Shown here: positions 51,668 to 60,257 of the stretch, one piece after another
Position numbering within the stretch: the first letter of the stretch is position 1
Layout of the letters: every line of letters begins with the position of its first letter
Position numbers and translations under genes: made by a program
The notes under the pieces: model-generated
The model's database searches: none
The model's input: the letters and a program-made list of their open reading frames with translations, nothing else
Told to the model about the DNA's origin: nothing
Source: Oxalobacteraceae sp. CFBP 13730
Lineage (GTDB): Bacteria > Pseudomonadota > Gammaproteobacteria > Burkholderiales > Burkholderiaceae_D
DNA length: 64,000 bases
Assembly (NCBI GenBank): GCA_014841835.1
Contig: JACYUQ010000004.1
Location: 930,001-994,000 of the forward strand
Direction of reading: 5' to 3'

Positions 51668-53794
51668 ATGGGAATCTGGTTGAATCGACGTCGAGTGTTT
51701 TACTTCTTCGCAGCGATTGGCGCGATCATGTTGATCGTCGCCTCGGGACGCTGGGCCGAACGGCTTGAGCTGGAGGTCAAAACCAACGCACTGCGGCAGG
51801 CTGCAGCAGCGCAAGCGCTGGGTCTGAGGGGACTGGTAGAGAAGCATGATTTTTTACCACACGCGGCCGCGCGCCATCCTGATGTGCGTGATTTACTGCG
51901 CGTGCCTGAGGATTCAATTTTACGAAGCAGAGTCAACGATTATTTCGCTGACATGCAACGAACGACTGGTGCTTCTGCGCTGTATTTAATCAACGACGCA
52001 GGACTGACAATCGCTACCAGCAACTGGAATTTGCCGTCGAGCTTTCTCGGCCACTCGTATCATCAAAGGCCGTATTTCGAAGATGCAATGCGGGGAAAAC
52101 GCGGCATATTCTACGGGCTTGGCATGACGACGGGTCAGTCAGGATTATTTATCGCCGAACCTGTAACGTCGGCTGGCAAGATTCTTGGTGTCGTCGTTGT
52201 TAAAATCAGTTTGGAGCCACTACAGAGCACTTGGATCGCCAGCAGTGATCCCGTCATGTTGCGAGATCGTCATGGCATTGTCTTTCTGAGCAGTATTCCG
52301 GACTGGCTGTTCCATAGCACATCCGCTGTCTCTGCTGCCAACGTGCGCTGGATCGCGGAGCACGTTCAATATGGCAATCGAAACCGTTTTGACGTCTTGC
52401 CATGGCGCGTCGAAGCGTCACGAGACATGGATAGTTTTGTCCTGCGCACGATGCTGAAGGGGCAATCCGCAAGGCTGCTGGCGGTGGATACGCCTCTGCC
52501 CGAGCTGGGGTGGACGCTGACGGTCACGTCCAGTATGAAGGAAGTGATCCAGGCACGTGAGGCAGCAGTGATGCTCACGGCACTCATCGTCACGCTTGTT
52601 TTTGTCGGCACCCTGTACTGGCGCCTGCGAGAAAACCGTTTCGCGGAACAACAATCGGCGCGGGTGGAGCTTGAGCGCCGCGTCGAAGAGCGCACCCGTG
52701 ACCTGCAAAAGGTACACGCATTCCAAAAAGCCATGGAGAACTCTCTGCTTGTCGGCATGCGGGCACGCGATCCCGAAGGCAAGATCATCTACGTCAATCC
52801 TTCCCTTTGTGCCATGACTGGATATAGCACTGAAGAACTGCTTGGGTGCCGGCCACCCTATCCTTACTGGCACCCCGATGACCTGGAAAAACAGGCACGA
52901 GAGAGCGCTGCTGCACTGCAGGGGCAGGCGACCCCGCACGGATTCGAATCGCGGATTCGGCACAAGGACGGACACGATGTGATCACAATGGTCTACACCG
53001 CCCCGCTTGTCGATGCACAGGGGTTGCACTGCGGCTGGATGAGCTCCGTCGTCGACATCACCGAGCAAAAGCAGGCTGAAGCGCGCCAGCGCGAGCAAGA
53101 CCTGCGACTCCAACGCAGCGCCCGGCTGGCAAGCATCGGCGAAATAGCATCGACTTTGGCCCATGAACTCAATCAGCCACTGATGGCGCTCTCCAATTTT
53201 GCCGTTGCAGCGCGGGCGCTTGCTGCGCAGGGGTCGTCCGACATGCTGGCTGAAGCGCTAAATGAAATCGTCGGCCAGTCGAAACGCGCCAGTGAAATCG
53301 TCAAGCGAGTACGTACTTTTATTAATCCGCAACGCGCGCTTTATGAGAAGGTATCTGTTCTGACCATCATCTCCCAAGCAGAAACGCTGTTAAAGCCAGA
53401 ATTGCAACGCAATGGCGCGTACCTGTCCATATCACCAAGCGATTGCAGAGCAGTGGTAAGGGGAGACCAGGTTCTACTCGAGCAAGTGATCGTAAATCTG
53501 ATTCACAATGCCGTTCAAGCCATCTCTCATCTTCCGACGCAGTATCGCTGCATCGAACTGGCCATCGAGCATACCGGGCAAGCGGTACGCCTTACCGTTT
53601 CAGACCAGGGTCCTGGTATTCCGACCGATCGCCTGGACCAGGTTTTCACACCTTTCTATACCAGCAAGCCAAACGGCCTGGGACTCGGATTAAGTATCTG
53701 CCGTACCATTGTTGAGGCCCACGGCGGTACCATCACTGCCGAAAACTGTCCAGGCCGCGGTACTGCATTTTCTGTGACACTACCAACCGTATGA
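51668..53794 (+). CDS. DctS-type sensor histidine kinase
   Basis: 708-residue membrane sensor. TM1 is at residues 9-29 and TM2 at about 300-320, enclosing a periplasmic double-Cache-like sensor of the C4-dicarboxylate type (YLINDAGLTIATSNWN; HSYHQRPYFEDAMRGKRGIFYGLGMTTGQSGLFIAEPV). A coiled coil and a PAS domain (about 350-480) follow, then HisKA with LAHELNQPL (His499) and HATPase with NLIHNAVQAI, DQGPGI and GLGLGLSICRTIVEAHGG. It should phosphorylate the following regulator. It overlaps that gene by four bases. Confidence 0.9.
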   Translation: MGIWLNRRRVFYFFAAIGAIMLIVASGRWAERLELEVKTNALRQAAAAQALGLRGLVEKHDFLPHAAARHPDVRDLLRVPEDSILRSRVNDYFADMQRTTGASALYLINDAGLTIATSNWNLPSSFLGHSYHQRPYFEDAMRGKRGIFYGLGMTTGQSGLFIAEPVTSAGKILGVVVVKISLEPLQSTWIASSDPVMLRDRHGIVFLSSIPDWLFHSTSAVSAANVRWIAEHVQYGNRNRFDVLPWRVEASRDMDSFVLRTMLKGQSARLLAVDTPLPELGWTLTVTSSMKEVIQAREAAVMLTALIVTLVFVGTLYWRLRENRFAEQQSARVELERRVEERTRDLQKVHAFQKAMENSLLVGMRARDPEGKIIYVNPSLCAMTGYSTEELLGCRPPYPYWHPDDLEKQARESAAALQGQATPHGFESRIRHKDGHDVITMVYTAPLVDAQGLHCGWMSSVVDITEQKQAEARQREQDLRLQRSARLASIGEIASTLAHELNQPLMALSNFAVAARALAAQGSSDMLAEALNEIVGQSKRASEIVKRVRTFINPQRALYEKVSVLTIISQAETLLKPELQRNGAYLSISPSDCRAVVRGDQVLLEQVIVNLIHNAVQAISHLPTQYRCIELAIEHTGQAVRLTVSDQGPGIPTDRLDQVFTPFYTSKPNGLGLGLSICRTIVEAHGGTITAENCPGRGTAFSVTLPTV

Positions 53795-54393
53795 TGAAAG
53801 ATATTCCACTTACCCTATACGTGGTCGATGACGATGAAGCCCTACGCCGATCCCTGCTATTGCTCCTGTTTTCACAAGGATTGGCGGTGCAAGCGTTCGA
53901 CTCTGGCGAGTCATTTTTTGATGCTATCGATATGCGTCAACCCGGCTGTGTGATACTTGATTTGAGAATGGGCGGAATGAGCGGCCTTTCTGTCTTTGAA
54001 CGTCTATCGGCTGAACATAGTCCACTTGTGACATTGTTTTTATCGGCTCATGGCGACATCTCGACTGCGTTGGAAGCAGTGCGGCGCGGCGCCTACGATT
54101 GGGTGGAGAAGCCCGACACGCAGCAACTCCTCGAAAAGCTTCCGGCTGCGATAGGACTTGCCCGCTCCCGCGCCCAGGCGCTGGGACAATGGGCGCAACT
54201 GACGCCGCGCGAACGCGAGGTCGCTCGCTTGGTTGGCGTTGGCGAACAGAACAAAAAAATCGCGCGGGTTCTCGTTCCACCCTGTAGTTCACGTTCAGTC
54301 GAAACCCACCGAGCGAATATCTTCAGTAAATTGAACTGCCAAAATGATAACGAACTGGGCCGTTGGTTGGCAGCACATCCCTGGCTCGATTAA
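53791..54393 (+). CDS. DctR/FixJ-type response regulator
   Basis: 200 residues. The receiver domain has acidic residues DDDE near 13-16, phospho-acceptor Asp57 (VILDLRMGGMSG) and Lys in VEKP. A LuxR-type helix-turn-helix follows (LTPREREVARLVGVGEQNKKIA, then VETHRANIFSKLN). The turn before the recognition helix (VLVPPCSSRSVETH) seems two residues longer than in typical DctR proteins, which may alter DNA binding or signal a compensated frameshift. It probably controls the divergent transporter. Confidence 0.88.
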   Translation: MMKDIPLTLYVVDDDEALRRSLLLLLFSQGLAVQAFDSGESFFDAIDMRQPGCVILDLRMGGMSGLSVFERLSAEHSPLVTLFLSAHGDISTALEAVRRGAYDWVEKPDTQQLLEKLPAAIGLARSRAQALGQWAQLTPREREVARLVGVGEQNKKIARVLVPPCSSRSVETHRANIFSKLNCQNDNELGRWLAAHPWLD

Positions 54394-54528
54394 TCGATAG
54401 CGTCCACTGGCTGCGCATGGTCACGACTGTCGCTAAGCAGTCATTCCGTATGGTGTTTGGAATATTTCGGCACGCGTTAAATTATTCGCCAACGCCGCAT
54501 TATGACGGTGTTCGTAGCTAGCCAGTTG

Positions 54529-55002
54529 TTACCTGGCGGCTGCGCCGGGAGCCGTTGCCCGCGAAGGATTTTCCTGCCTGTAAGTACGATTCGGGTGAAT
54601 GACCAGCCGCTTGACCAGATCGTCCAGCGCTTTGCTATGGTACAGGTCCATGCACTTCAGGAAATCGAACCTGATTCCCTTGATGTCCGATTCGACGAGC
54701 GGGTTGGAATAGTCCCGCGCCAGATAGCGGTTCACCAGCGCCTTGACCGCATCGGGACTCTTCTCCATATCGAAGTAGGTCCAATCACGTAAGGCGCTGG
54801 CACTGCTTCCAGCATCAGTGGCCGCACCCGTGTCATTCCGATAAGCCTGTGTCATACAGGTTGCCAGCACCATGTCCTTATAATTTTGCGCATAGGTGCG
54901 GGTGCCAGCCTGTGGAGAAATGAGGGCTTGATCGGCGGCGTGGGCTGTGAATGACAGCCATGTGGAGGTCAGCAGCGCCAGGCACAAAGGGATCGACTTC
55001 AT
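54529..55002 (-). CDS. tai4: T6SS amidase immunity protein Tai4
   Basis: 157 residues. A signal peptide (MKSIPLCLALLTSTWLSFTAHA) is followed by a small helical domain matching Tai4: TYAQNYKDMVLATCMTQAYR, ALRDWTYFDMEKSPDAV and LKCMDLYHSKALDDLVKRLV. It should act in the periplasm, where Tai4 dimers block the active site of the cognate amidase Tae4. The start overlaps the tae4 stop by four bases. The C-terminal tail is basic and Ala/Pro-rich. Confidence 0.85.
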   Translation of the reverse strand: MKSIPLCLALLTSTWLSFTAHAADQALISPQAGTRTYAQNYKDMVLATCMTQAYRNDTGAATDAGSSASALRDWTYFDMEKSPDAVKALVNRYLARDYSNPLVESDIKGIRFDFLKCMDLYHSKALDDLVKRLVIHPNRTYRQENPSRATAPGAAAR

Positions 55003-55499
55003 CGCAAGCCCCAGAAGTTCGCACGGTCCGTGCGATATTTCGCTTCCGGCGCATTGAAATAACAGTGGTCGTAGCAGGATTGGCCGTTGAAAAGAGTGGC
55101 ATGCCCCTGCGCATCCGACCAGCCAGATACCTCAAACAGAATGACACCTTTCTTGCCAACCAACGTGCCGCCGCCGGAAGCGGGATATTTCACAACCTCA
55201 GCTTTGCCCCATTGCTGTTTCAGGAAACCAATCAGGTCCCGTACACGGAAGAAGTATTTTCGCCCATCCGCCCCGGACACTGTCTGTGCGAGGATGCTCG
55301 GAATCATCAGGCCTGCCTCGCCAAGGATATAACTCATCCGCACGGCGCAGGCGTTATTCCAGCGCTGCTCGGCAGTGGAATGATTAATATTCTTCTCAAC
55401 ATTTCCTCCTATCATTTTTGCTACCCTGGCGCCCGAATTGACGGGGTCATAAATTCGCTGCGAAGCTGCCCATGCAGTAATAAAGGAGGGGCGAGACAT
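54999..55499 (-). CDS. tae4: T6SS peptidoglycan amidase effector Tae4
   Basis: 166 residues with no signal peptide, as expected for a type VI effector loaded from the cytosol. It is an NlpC/P60-like cysteine amidase cleaving the stem or cross-link of peptidoglycan in target cells. Cys51 (WNNACAVRMSY), His133 (SDAQGHATLF) and Asp144 (YDHC) have spacing that matches the family triad as I recall it (82 and 11 residues). Cys142 and Cys146 could form the family disulfide. Start 55499 has AAGGA upstream. No other type VI genes lie in the window. Confidence 0.88.
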   Translation of the reverse strand: MSRPSFITAWAASQRIYDPVNSGARVAKMIGGNVEKNINHSTAEQRWNNACAVRMSYILGEAGLMIPSILAQTVSGADGRKYFFRVRDLIGFLKQQWGKAEVVKYPASGGGTLVGKKGVILFEVSGWSDAQGHATLFNGQSCYDHCYFNAPEAKYRTDRANFWGLR

Positions 55500-55924
55500 G
55501 TTGTTCATCCTTGGTTGGGATTGCATCGGATTGGTCGTTGTGGCGTCTGTGGAGAATCACGCAGCCGTTGGCGGTTTGCTGGCCCCAACGCACGGTACAG
55601 ACAGGCCGTCGCGATTATCCGCAATCCGTGCAGATCGGACTGGGCGCTTGTCAACCCAATGATTCGCTCGCATTGATGAACCAGACTCGCCGACAGAATT
55701 CTCCCTTCTGTCCACTGCTTTAACGTCTCACCCGCCTTGCGCGATACTTCCCTCACGGCTGTTTCGCGAACGATGCTTCGTTGACCTGACCCGCCTTGGA
55801 CACATGAGCTTGCGGTGCTGTATTGATGGATGAGCGAAGTGGACATTGACAGGCGCCGAGGCCTGCGAAGTCCAGAAACGACAACGCCAATCACGATGGA
55901 TTGGCGTTGTGCAAAGTATGTTCT
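55500..55924. other. 425-base gap between tae4 and tRNA-Phe
   Basis: No recognised gene. A minus-strand frame continuous from the tRNA into tae4's upstream region includes a protein-like patch (about 55510-55770, VSRKAGETLKQWTEGRILSAS onward) without a ribosome site; it could be a decayed or novel small gene. The tae4 promoter must lie here. Confidence 0.35.
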
Positions 55925-56000
55925 TGGTGGCCCGGGGCGGAATCGAACCACCGACACAAGGATTTTCAATCCTCTGCTCTACCAACTGAGCTACCAGGCC
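55925..56000 (-). tRNA. tRNA-Phe (GAA), first copy
   Basis: 76-base gene with encoded CCA. Acceptor stem GGCCTGG/CCGGGCC, anticodon loop CTTGAAAA-type with GAA, T-loop GTTCGATTC. It is identical to the second copy at 61.3 kb. Its 3' end faces the lower-GC region with transporter, two-component and tae4/tai4 genes, the usual geometry of an integration site, although I found no second copy of the tRNA end at the far border. Confidence 0.95.
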
Positions 56001-56011
56001 AAGAGCGCGCA

Positions 56012-56041
56012 ATTATAGCAGCGTTTTTGGCAAGCAGACAA
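56012..56041 (-). promoter_or_regulatory. Promoter of the first tRNA-Phe
   Basis: Read on the minus strand: TTGTCT (56041-56036), 18-base spacer, TATAAT (56017-56012), 12 bases before the tRNA. Confidence 0.75.
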
Positions 56042-56058
56042 TCCTTCCGCGCCGATCC

Positions 56059-56544
56059 TCAACCCTTGCTGCTGATGCGCTGCGCATGATCGCGCTCGAG
56101 CGCAAGACGCAGGTCGCGGCGCCCTTTGGCTTCTTCGAAGCGGCGCACTTCGTCCGGTGTCGACGGCACCAGCGGCGGAATCGAGGCCGGCTTCTTGTCG
56201 TCGCCCACCGCCACCATCGTGAAGAAGCAGCTGTTCACATGGCGCACGGCCTTGCTGCGGATGTCTTCGGCAATCACCTTGATGCCGATTTCCATTGAGC
56301 TGCGGCCGGTAAAGTTCACCGCAGCCAGAAAAGTCACGAGTTCACCGACGTGGATCGGCTGGCGGAAGGTTACCTGGTCGACACTCATCGTCACCACATA
56401 GCGCCCGGCGTAGCGGCTGGCGCAGGCATAGGCTGCCTGGTCGAGCAGTTTCAGGATGGTGCCGCCGTGCACGTTGCCGGAGAAGTTGGCCGTGTCGGGC
56501 GTCATCAGCACTGTCATGCTGAGCTGGTGGGAGGGCAGGTTCAT
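56059..56544 (-). CDS. Acyl-CoA thioesterase (hotdog, YciA-like)
   Basis: 161-residue hotdog-fold thioesterase hydrolysing acyl-CoA to free acid and CoA in the cytosol. NVHGGTILKLLDQAAYACASRYAG carries the catalytic/dimer helix region, and VGELVTFLAAVNFTGRSSMEIG the second strand pair. Residues beyond about 130 form a charged tail. Start 56544 (MNLPSHQL) is the conserved beginning; the extension to 56556 is unlikely. Confidence 0.88.
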   Translation of the reverse strand: MNLPSHQLSMTVLMTPDTANFSGNVHGGTILKLLDQAAYACASRYAGRYVVTMSVDQVTFRQPIHVGELVTFLAAVNFTGRSSMEIGIKVIAEDIRSKAVRHVNSCFFTMVAVGDDKKPASIPPLVPSTPDEVRRFEEAKGRRDLRLALERDHAQRISSKG

Positions 56545-56725
56545 GGTTGCAATCAATACAAGTGGCTGGGCGAGTGCTGATGTTGCCTCAGAAACTGCCG
56601 CGCGGCAAGGTCAGCTGTTGCCGTTCTCGATCTGCTGACCCGGCGAAAAAGTAGTCCGACAAACGCGCTTGCCGAAATACCCATAAAATCGTGGCATCAC
56701 CATGCAAACCCGCTAGGCTCGGCAA

Positions 56726-57667
56726 ATGAACAGCGAACTCCCATACCAAGGTGGATCGGTGCAGTGGCACCTTGGTCCCGTCATCGATGCACTCCGCACC
56801 TCGCGCGAGTCGACCCACAATATCCGGCACCAGGGGCGCGTGCGCGAGCTGCCGTCGCGCGATGTGCTGCGCCAGATCGTCGATGGCCTGTCGGCCGCGC
56901 TGTTCCCCACGCATTACGGGCGCCCCGACCTGAATGACGAGAGCATCGACTACTACGTCGCCGATACGCTCAACGTCGCTCTTGACCGCCTGGTCGAGCA
57001 GGTACGGCGCGCGCTGCGGTTTTCGCCGTCGGTGCCGTCCGAACTGACCGGCGCCGACGCCCAGCGTGAAGACCTCGTGCTGGCCGAGCGCGCCCGTGCG
57101 ATCACGCGCGAGTTCGCGGCCAGGCTGCCTGCCTTGCGCGCATTGCTGGTGTCGGACGTGCAGGCCGCGCTCGCGGGCGATCCGGCTGCGACATCGGTGG
57201 CCGAGATCATGCTGTGCTATCCCGGCACGATCGCCATCCTGTACCACCGCATCGCGCATTGCCTGACGCGCCTGGGCGTGCCGTTCCTGGCGCGTGTGGT
57301 GGCCGACATCGGCCACTCGCTCACCGGTATCGACATCCACCCTGGCGCGCAGATCGGCGGCAGCTTCTTCATCGACCACGGCACCGGCGTCGTGATCGGC
57401 GAAACCGCGATCCTCGGCGAGCGCGTGCGGCTGTACCAGGCGGTCACGCTGGGCGCCAAGCGTTTCCCGGTCGATGACAGCGGCGCCCTCGTCAAAGGCA
57501 TTGCACGGCATCCGATCGTCGAGGACGACGTCGTTATCTATGCTGGCGCCACCATCCTGGGCCGGATCACCATCGGCGCCGGGTCGACCATCGGCGGGAA
57601 TGTCTGGCTCACGCAGAGCGTCCCGCCGGGCAGCAATGTGTCGCAGGCGCAGATGCGCAATACCTGA
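56726..57667 (+). CDS. Serine O-acetyltransferase (EpsC/CysE type)
   Basis: 313 residues. The N-terminal 160 residues are helical, and the C-terminal left-handed beta-helix has hexapeptide repeats: GIDIHPGAQIGGSFFIDHGTGVVIGETAILG, then VTLGAKRFP and GIARHPIVEDDVVIYAGATILGRITIGAG. The catalytic His and Asp are in DIHPGA and FIDHGTG. It makes O-acetylserine for cysteine synthesis from serine and acetyl-CoA. The group is often called EpsC. The following hydrolase gene starts nine bases after the stop. Confidence 0.88.
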   Translation: MNSELPYQGGSVQWHLGPVIDALRTSRESTHNIRHQGRVRELPSRDVLRQIVDGLSAALFPTHYGRPDLNDESIDYYVADTLNVALDRLVEQVRRALRFSPSVPSELTGADAQREDLVLAERARAITREFAARLPALRALLVSDVQAALAGDPAATSVAEIMLCYPGTIAILYHRIAHCLTRLGVPFLARVVADIGHSLTGIDIHPGAQIGGSFFIDHGTGVVIGETAILGERVRLYQAVTLGAKRFPVDDSGALVKGIARHPIVEDDVVIYAGATILGRITIGAGSTIGGNVWLTQSVPPGSNVSQAQMRNT

Positions 57668-57676
57668 GCCCCAAGG

Positions 57677-58381
57677 ATGACGATTCTGCTGGTACCCGGC
57701 TACATGGCCGATGACACGTTGTGGGACGAGCTACGCGCGCCGCTCGCGCCATTTGGCCCGCTCGTGCATGCCGACCTGCGCCACGACACATCGCTCGAAG
57801 CAATGGCCGCGCGCGTGCTGCGCGATGCGCCGCCGTCGTTCATCCTCATCGGCTTTTCGATGGGTGGTTATGTCGCGCGCGAGATCGTGCGCCAGGCGCC
57901 CGAACGGGTGGAGGCGCTGGCCCTGATTGCCAGCTCGACCCGGCCCGATACCGATGCGGTCAAGCAGGGCAAGCGCTCGGTGGCACGTTCGGCGCCGTCG
58001 GTATCGTTCGCGGGCTTGAGCCGCACGGCGATTGCCACGTCGCTGCATCCTGCGCGTGCGGGCGACGAGACGCTGATCGAGCGCGTGCGCCAGATGGGTG
58101 TGCGGCTGGGGGCGGAGGCGTTTCGCCACCAGTCGATGGTCGAGCGGCCGGGCGACCTACACCTGCTGGACCAGATCCGCTGCCCGACGCTGGTCGTCGC
58201 GGCCGGGCACGATCGCTTGCGCAGCCTGGAAGAATCGCAGGAACTGCATGCGGGGATTGCCGGGTCAACGTTTGCCGTCATCGAGGACAGCGGTCACATG
58301 ATCCCGATCGAAGCGCCGCAGGCGCTGGCAGAGGTGCTGATGTCGTGGCTGGAAAGCGTGTCAGCCTTGCGCGCTGGCTGA
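57677..58381 (+). CDS. Alpha/beta hydrolase
   Basis: 234-residue small alpha/beta hydrolase. LLVPGYMADDTLW replaces the common HG oxyanion motif. The nucleophile Ser is in GFSMGGYVAREIV (about residue 60), and DSGHMIPIEAP carries the catalytic His. It sits nine bases after the serine acetyltransferase gene, probably the same operon. Substrate unknown. Confidence 0.82.
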   Translation: MTILLVPGYMADDTLWDELRAPLAPFGPLVHADLRHDTSLEAMAARVLRDAPPSFILIGFSMGGYVAREIVRQAPERVEALALIASSTRPDTDAVKQGKRSVARSAPSVSFAGLSRTAIATSLHPARAGDETLIERVRQMGVRLGAEAFRHQSMVERPGDLHLLDQIRCPTLVVAAGHDRLRSLEESQELHAGIAGSTFAVIEDSGHMIPIEAPQALAEVLMSWLESVSALRAG

Positions 58382-58385
58382 ACGA

Positions 58386-59300
58386 CTACGCCGCGGCGGG
58401 CGTGACTTTCTCGCACCAGCCGTGCAGGCCGCGGATCGCGTCTTCCTTGTGCTTGGCCTCGATCTCGATCCAGGGCGCCTGCAGATAAGACGATGGCATC
58501 ACCGAAATCAGGTCGGAATGCTGGCGGTCGTTGAAACCTTCGCGGCCGTTCGAGATGTGCACCAACTGGTGCGCGGGATCGGGCCATGTGGCACGGGCCT
58601 TGGCCAGCGTTTCAGCGACGCTCGGGTGGTCGTAGGTGTCGAGCTTTTCATGAACGATGTGGTGGTGGGCGTCGAACACCATCGGGATGCCCGCGCGCAC
58701 GCAGACGGCGTGGATTTCGTCGGCGCTGTACGCGTATTCATCGTTTTCCAGGCACAGGCGGCTGCGGATCGCTTCGGGCAGTTCGGCGATGCGGGCCACC
58801 AGCTGGTCTTCGCGGTCGGATTTGCCGCCGTGGATTTCGAGCAGCGCCCACGGCGAACGCGGTTGCTCCAGCAAATCCATGATGTCGGCGTGCATCTGCA
58901 GGATCTTGACGCTGTTGGCGACGACGTTCTCCGAATCCGAGCTCAGTACCACGAACTGGTCGGGATGCATCACCAGCCGGATGCCGCGTTCGGTCGCGCG
59001 CCGGCCCGAGCGGCCCAGGGTGTCCTTGAACTTCTGCAGGATCGCCAGGCCGAACGGCTCGTCGGCGAACGGGAAGATCGACGACGGCATCCGGTACAGT
59101 CTGATGCCTTCGCGCTCGCAGTAGCGCAGGGCATTGTCGAGCGTCTGGATATTGTCGCGGTAGATGTCTTCCAGCGCGCGCTGCTGGCCGTCTTCGGACA
59201 GGTCGAGCAGGCGCTTGCGCGTGATCGTGCGATACCGCACCTCTTTCGAGACGGTGATGCAGACAAGGCCGAGGTGTGGTTGCGTGGCGATCAGGGTCAT
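58386..59300 (-). CDS. uvsE: UV damage endonuclease UvsE
   Basis: 304-residue TIM-barrel UV damage endonuclease, which nicks DNA beside pyrimidine dimers and other lesions. The conserved metal-site motifs are present: LYRMPSSIFPF, RLVMHPDQFVVLSS, LLEIHGGKSDRE, RLCLENDEY and FDAHHHIVHE. Start 59300 (MTLIATQPHLGLV) begins the barrel. The upstream open frame is a shadow of the next gene. Activity is metal-dependent and light-independent. Confidence 0.92.
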   Translation of the reverse strand: MTLIATQPHLGLVCITVSKEVRYRTITRKRLLDLSEDGQQRALEDIYRDNIQTLDNALRYCEREGIRLYRMPSSIFPFADEPFGLAILQKFKDTLGRSGRRATERGIRLVMHPDQFVVLSSDSENVVANSVKILQMHADIMDLLEQPRSPWALLEIHGGKSDREDQLVARIAELPEAIRSRLCLENDEYAYSADEIHAVCVRAGIPMVFDAHHHIVHEKLDTYDHPSVAETLAKARATWPDPAHQLVHISNGREGFNDRQHSDLISVMPSSYLQAPWIEIEAKHKEDAIRGLHGWCEKVTPAAA

Positions 59301-59377
59301 GGTGCAGGCAAGTCTAGCCGAAGCAGGGTGGCGCAGGGCGCCCCTATGTGCGGAACCAGGGTCGAAAGCGGGGCACC

Positions 59378-60250
59378 TTACTGCCGCGTGCCGAACATCT
59401 GAGTCCAGTAAATGATGCCCGCCTGTCGGTCGGCCGTGACGCCGTAGGCCGCGCCCATTTCGGTGAAGTCCGCTTGCATGATGTTGGCGCAGTGCCCCGG
59501 GCTGTCGATCCAGCCGTCGACCGCATCCTGTGGCGAGTGCTGACCGAAGGCGATGTTTTCGCCCAACCGATGCCAGCGGTAACCGGCGCGCTTGGCGCGA
59601 TCGGCCGGATCGCTGCCGTCCTGCGCGTAGTGGTTGAAGTAGCGGCGGGTCGCCATGTCGTGGCTGTGGGCCAGCGCGGTCTCGCCCAGCACCGCGTTCC
59701 ACTGCAACGGCGGCGCCGGCGCAAATGCGCGCTCGCCGCACATGCGTGCACTGGCGCGTGCGAGATTGACCGCATCGAGGATCGCGCGGTCGGCGTCGCG
59801 CCAGTCCGGGTACGTGGTCGATGGCAAGGGCGGCGCCGGCCGGGCCAGCACGACAGTCCAGGTCGTGCCTTCGCGGTAGCTGCCCACGGCCGAGAATTGT
59901 TCGCTGCGCAGCACCTTGCAGTACTTCTGCTGCAGCACCTTCATGGCAGCCACGGCATCGTCCGGACCGGTAACGTCGACGGAATCCGCGTTATCGGCAG
60001 CGTAGCCGGCCTGCGCCAGGGCCGATTCGATGAAGGTCCCGAAGCCAATCCGGATCTGCGCCAGGGCCGGCTCGGCGACCAGCGGCGTCACGGGCGCGAC
60101 AGGTGCACCATCGCAGTCGGTCGGGTTGGCGCGGTAGGCATTGATCAGCGCTGCCAGTGGATCGGTACTAAAGGGCTGGGCCCAGGCTGGTGCGATCGAT
60201 GTCAGCAGGCCGAGCCCGAACAGGGCAGCGCGCATGACGGATCGCTTCAC
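59378..60250 (-). CDS. Exported CAP-domain (SCP/PR1) protein
   Basis: 290 residues with a signal peptide (LFGLGLLTSIAPAWAQ). The CAP domain lies in the C-terminal half, with LQWNAVLGETALAHSHDMATRRYFNHYAQDG, GENIAFGQ and GWIDSPGHCANIM; the paired His and Glu residues are those of the CAP cavity. The N-terminal 140 residues are an extra domain with DGAPV and CKVLRSEQF. Start may be GTG 60250 or ATG 60235. It follows lipocalin by seven bases, so probably the same transcript. Confidence 0.85.
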   Translation of the reverse strand: MKRSVMRAALFGLGLLTSIAPAWAQPFSTDPLAALINAYRANPTDCDGAPVAPVTPLVAEPALAQIRIGFGTFIESALAQAGYAADNADSVDVTGPDDAVAAMKVLQQKYCKVLRSEQFSAVGSYREGTTWTVVLARPAPPLPSTTYPDWRDADRAILDAVNLARASARMCGERAFAPAPPLQWNAVLGETALAHSHDMATRRYFNHYAQDGSDPADRAKRAGYRWHRLGENIAFGQHSPQDAVDGWIDSPGHCANIMQADFTEMGAAYGVTADRQAGIIYWTQMFGTRQ

Positions 60251-60257
60251 CGGCCGG

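Noticed and set aside
55505..55969. 154-codon minus-strand frame running from the tRNA to tae4
   Set aside because: It begins inside the tRNA, lacks a ribosome site and has no recognised domain. It is mentioned only in the gap entry.
55925..56000. att site with integrase
   Set aside because: The tRNA geometry suits integration, but no integrase gene and no repeated tRNA 3' end could be found in the window. It is kept only as an inference about an island.
59301..59741. N-terminal extension of UvsE to 451 residues
   Set aside because: The extension is the shadow of the CAP-domain gene; UvsE proteins normally begin near MTLIATQPHLG and are about 300 residues long.
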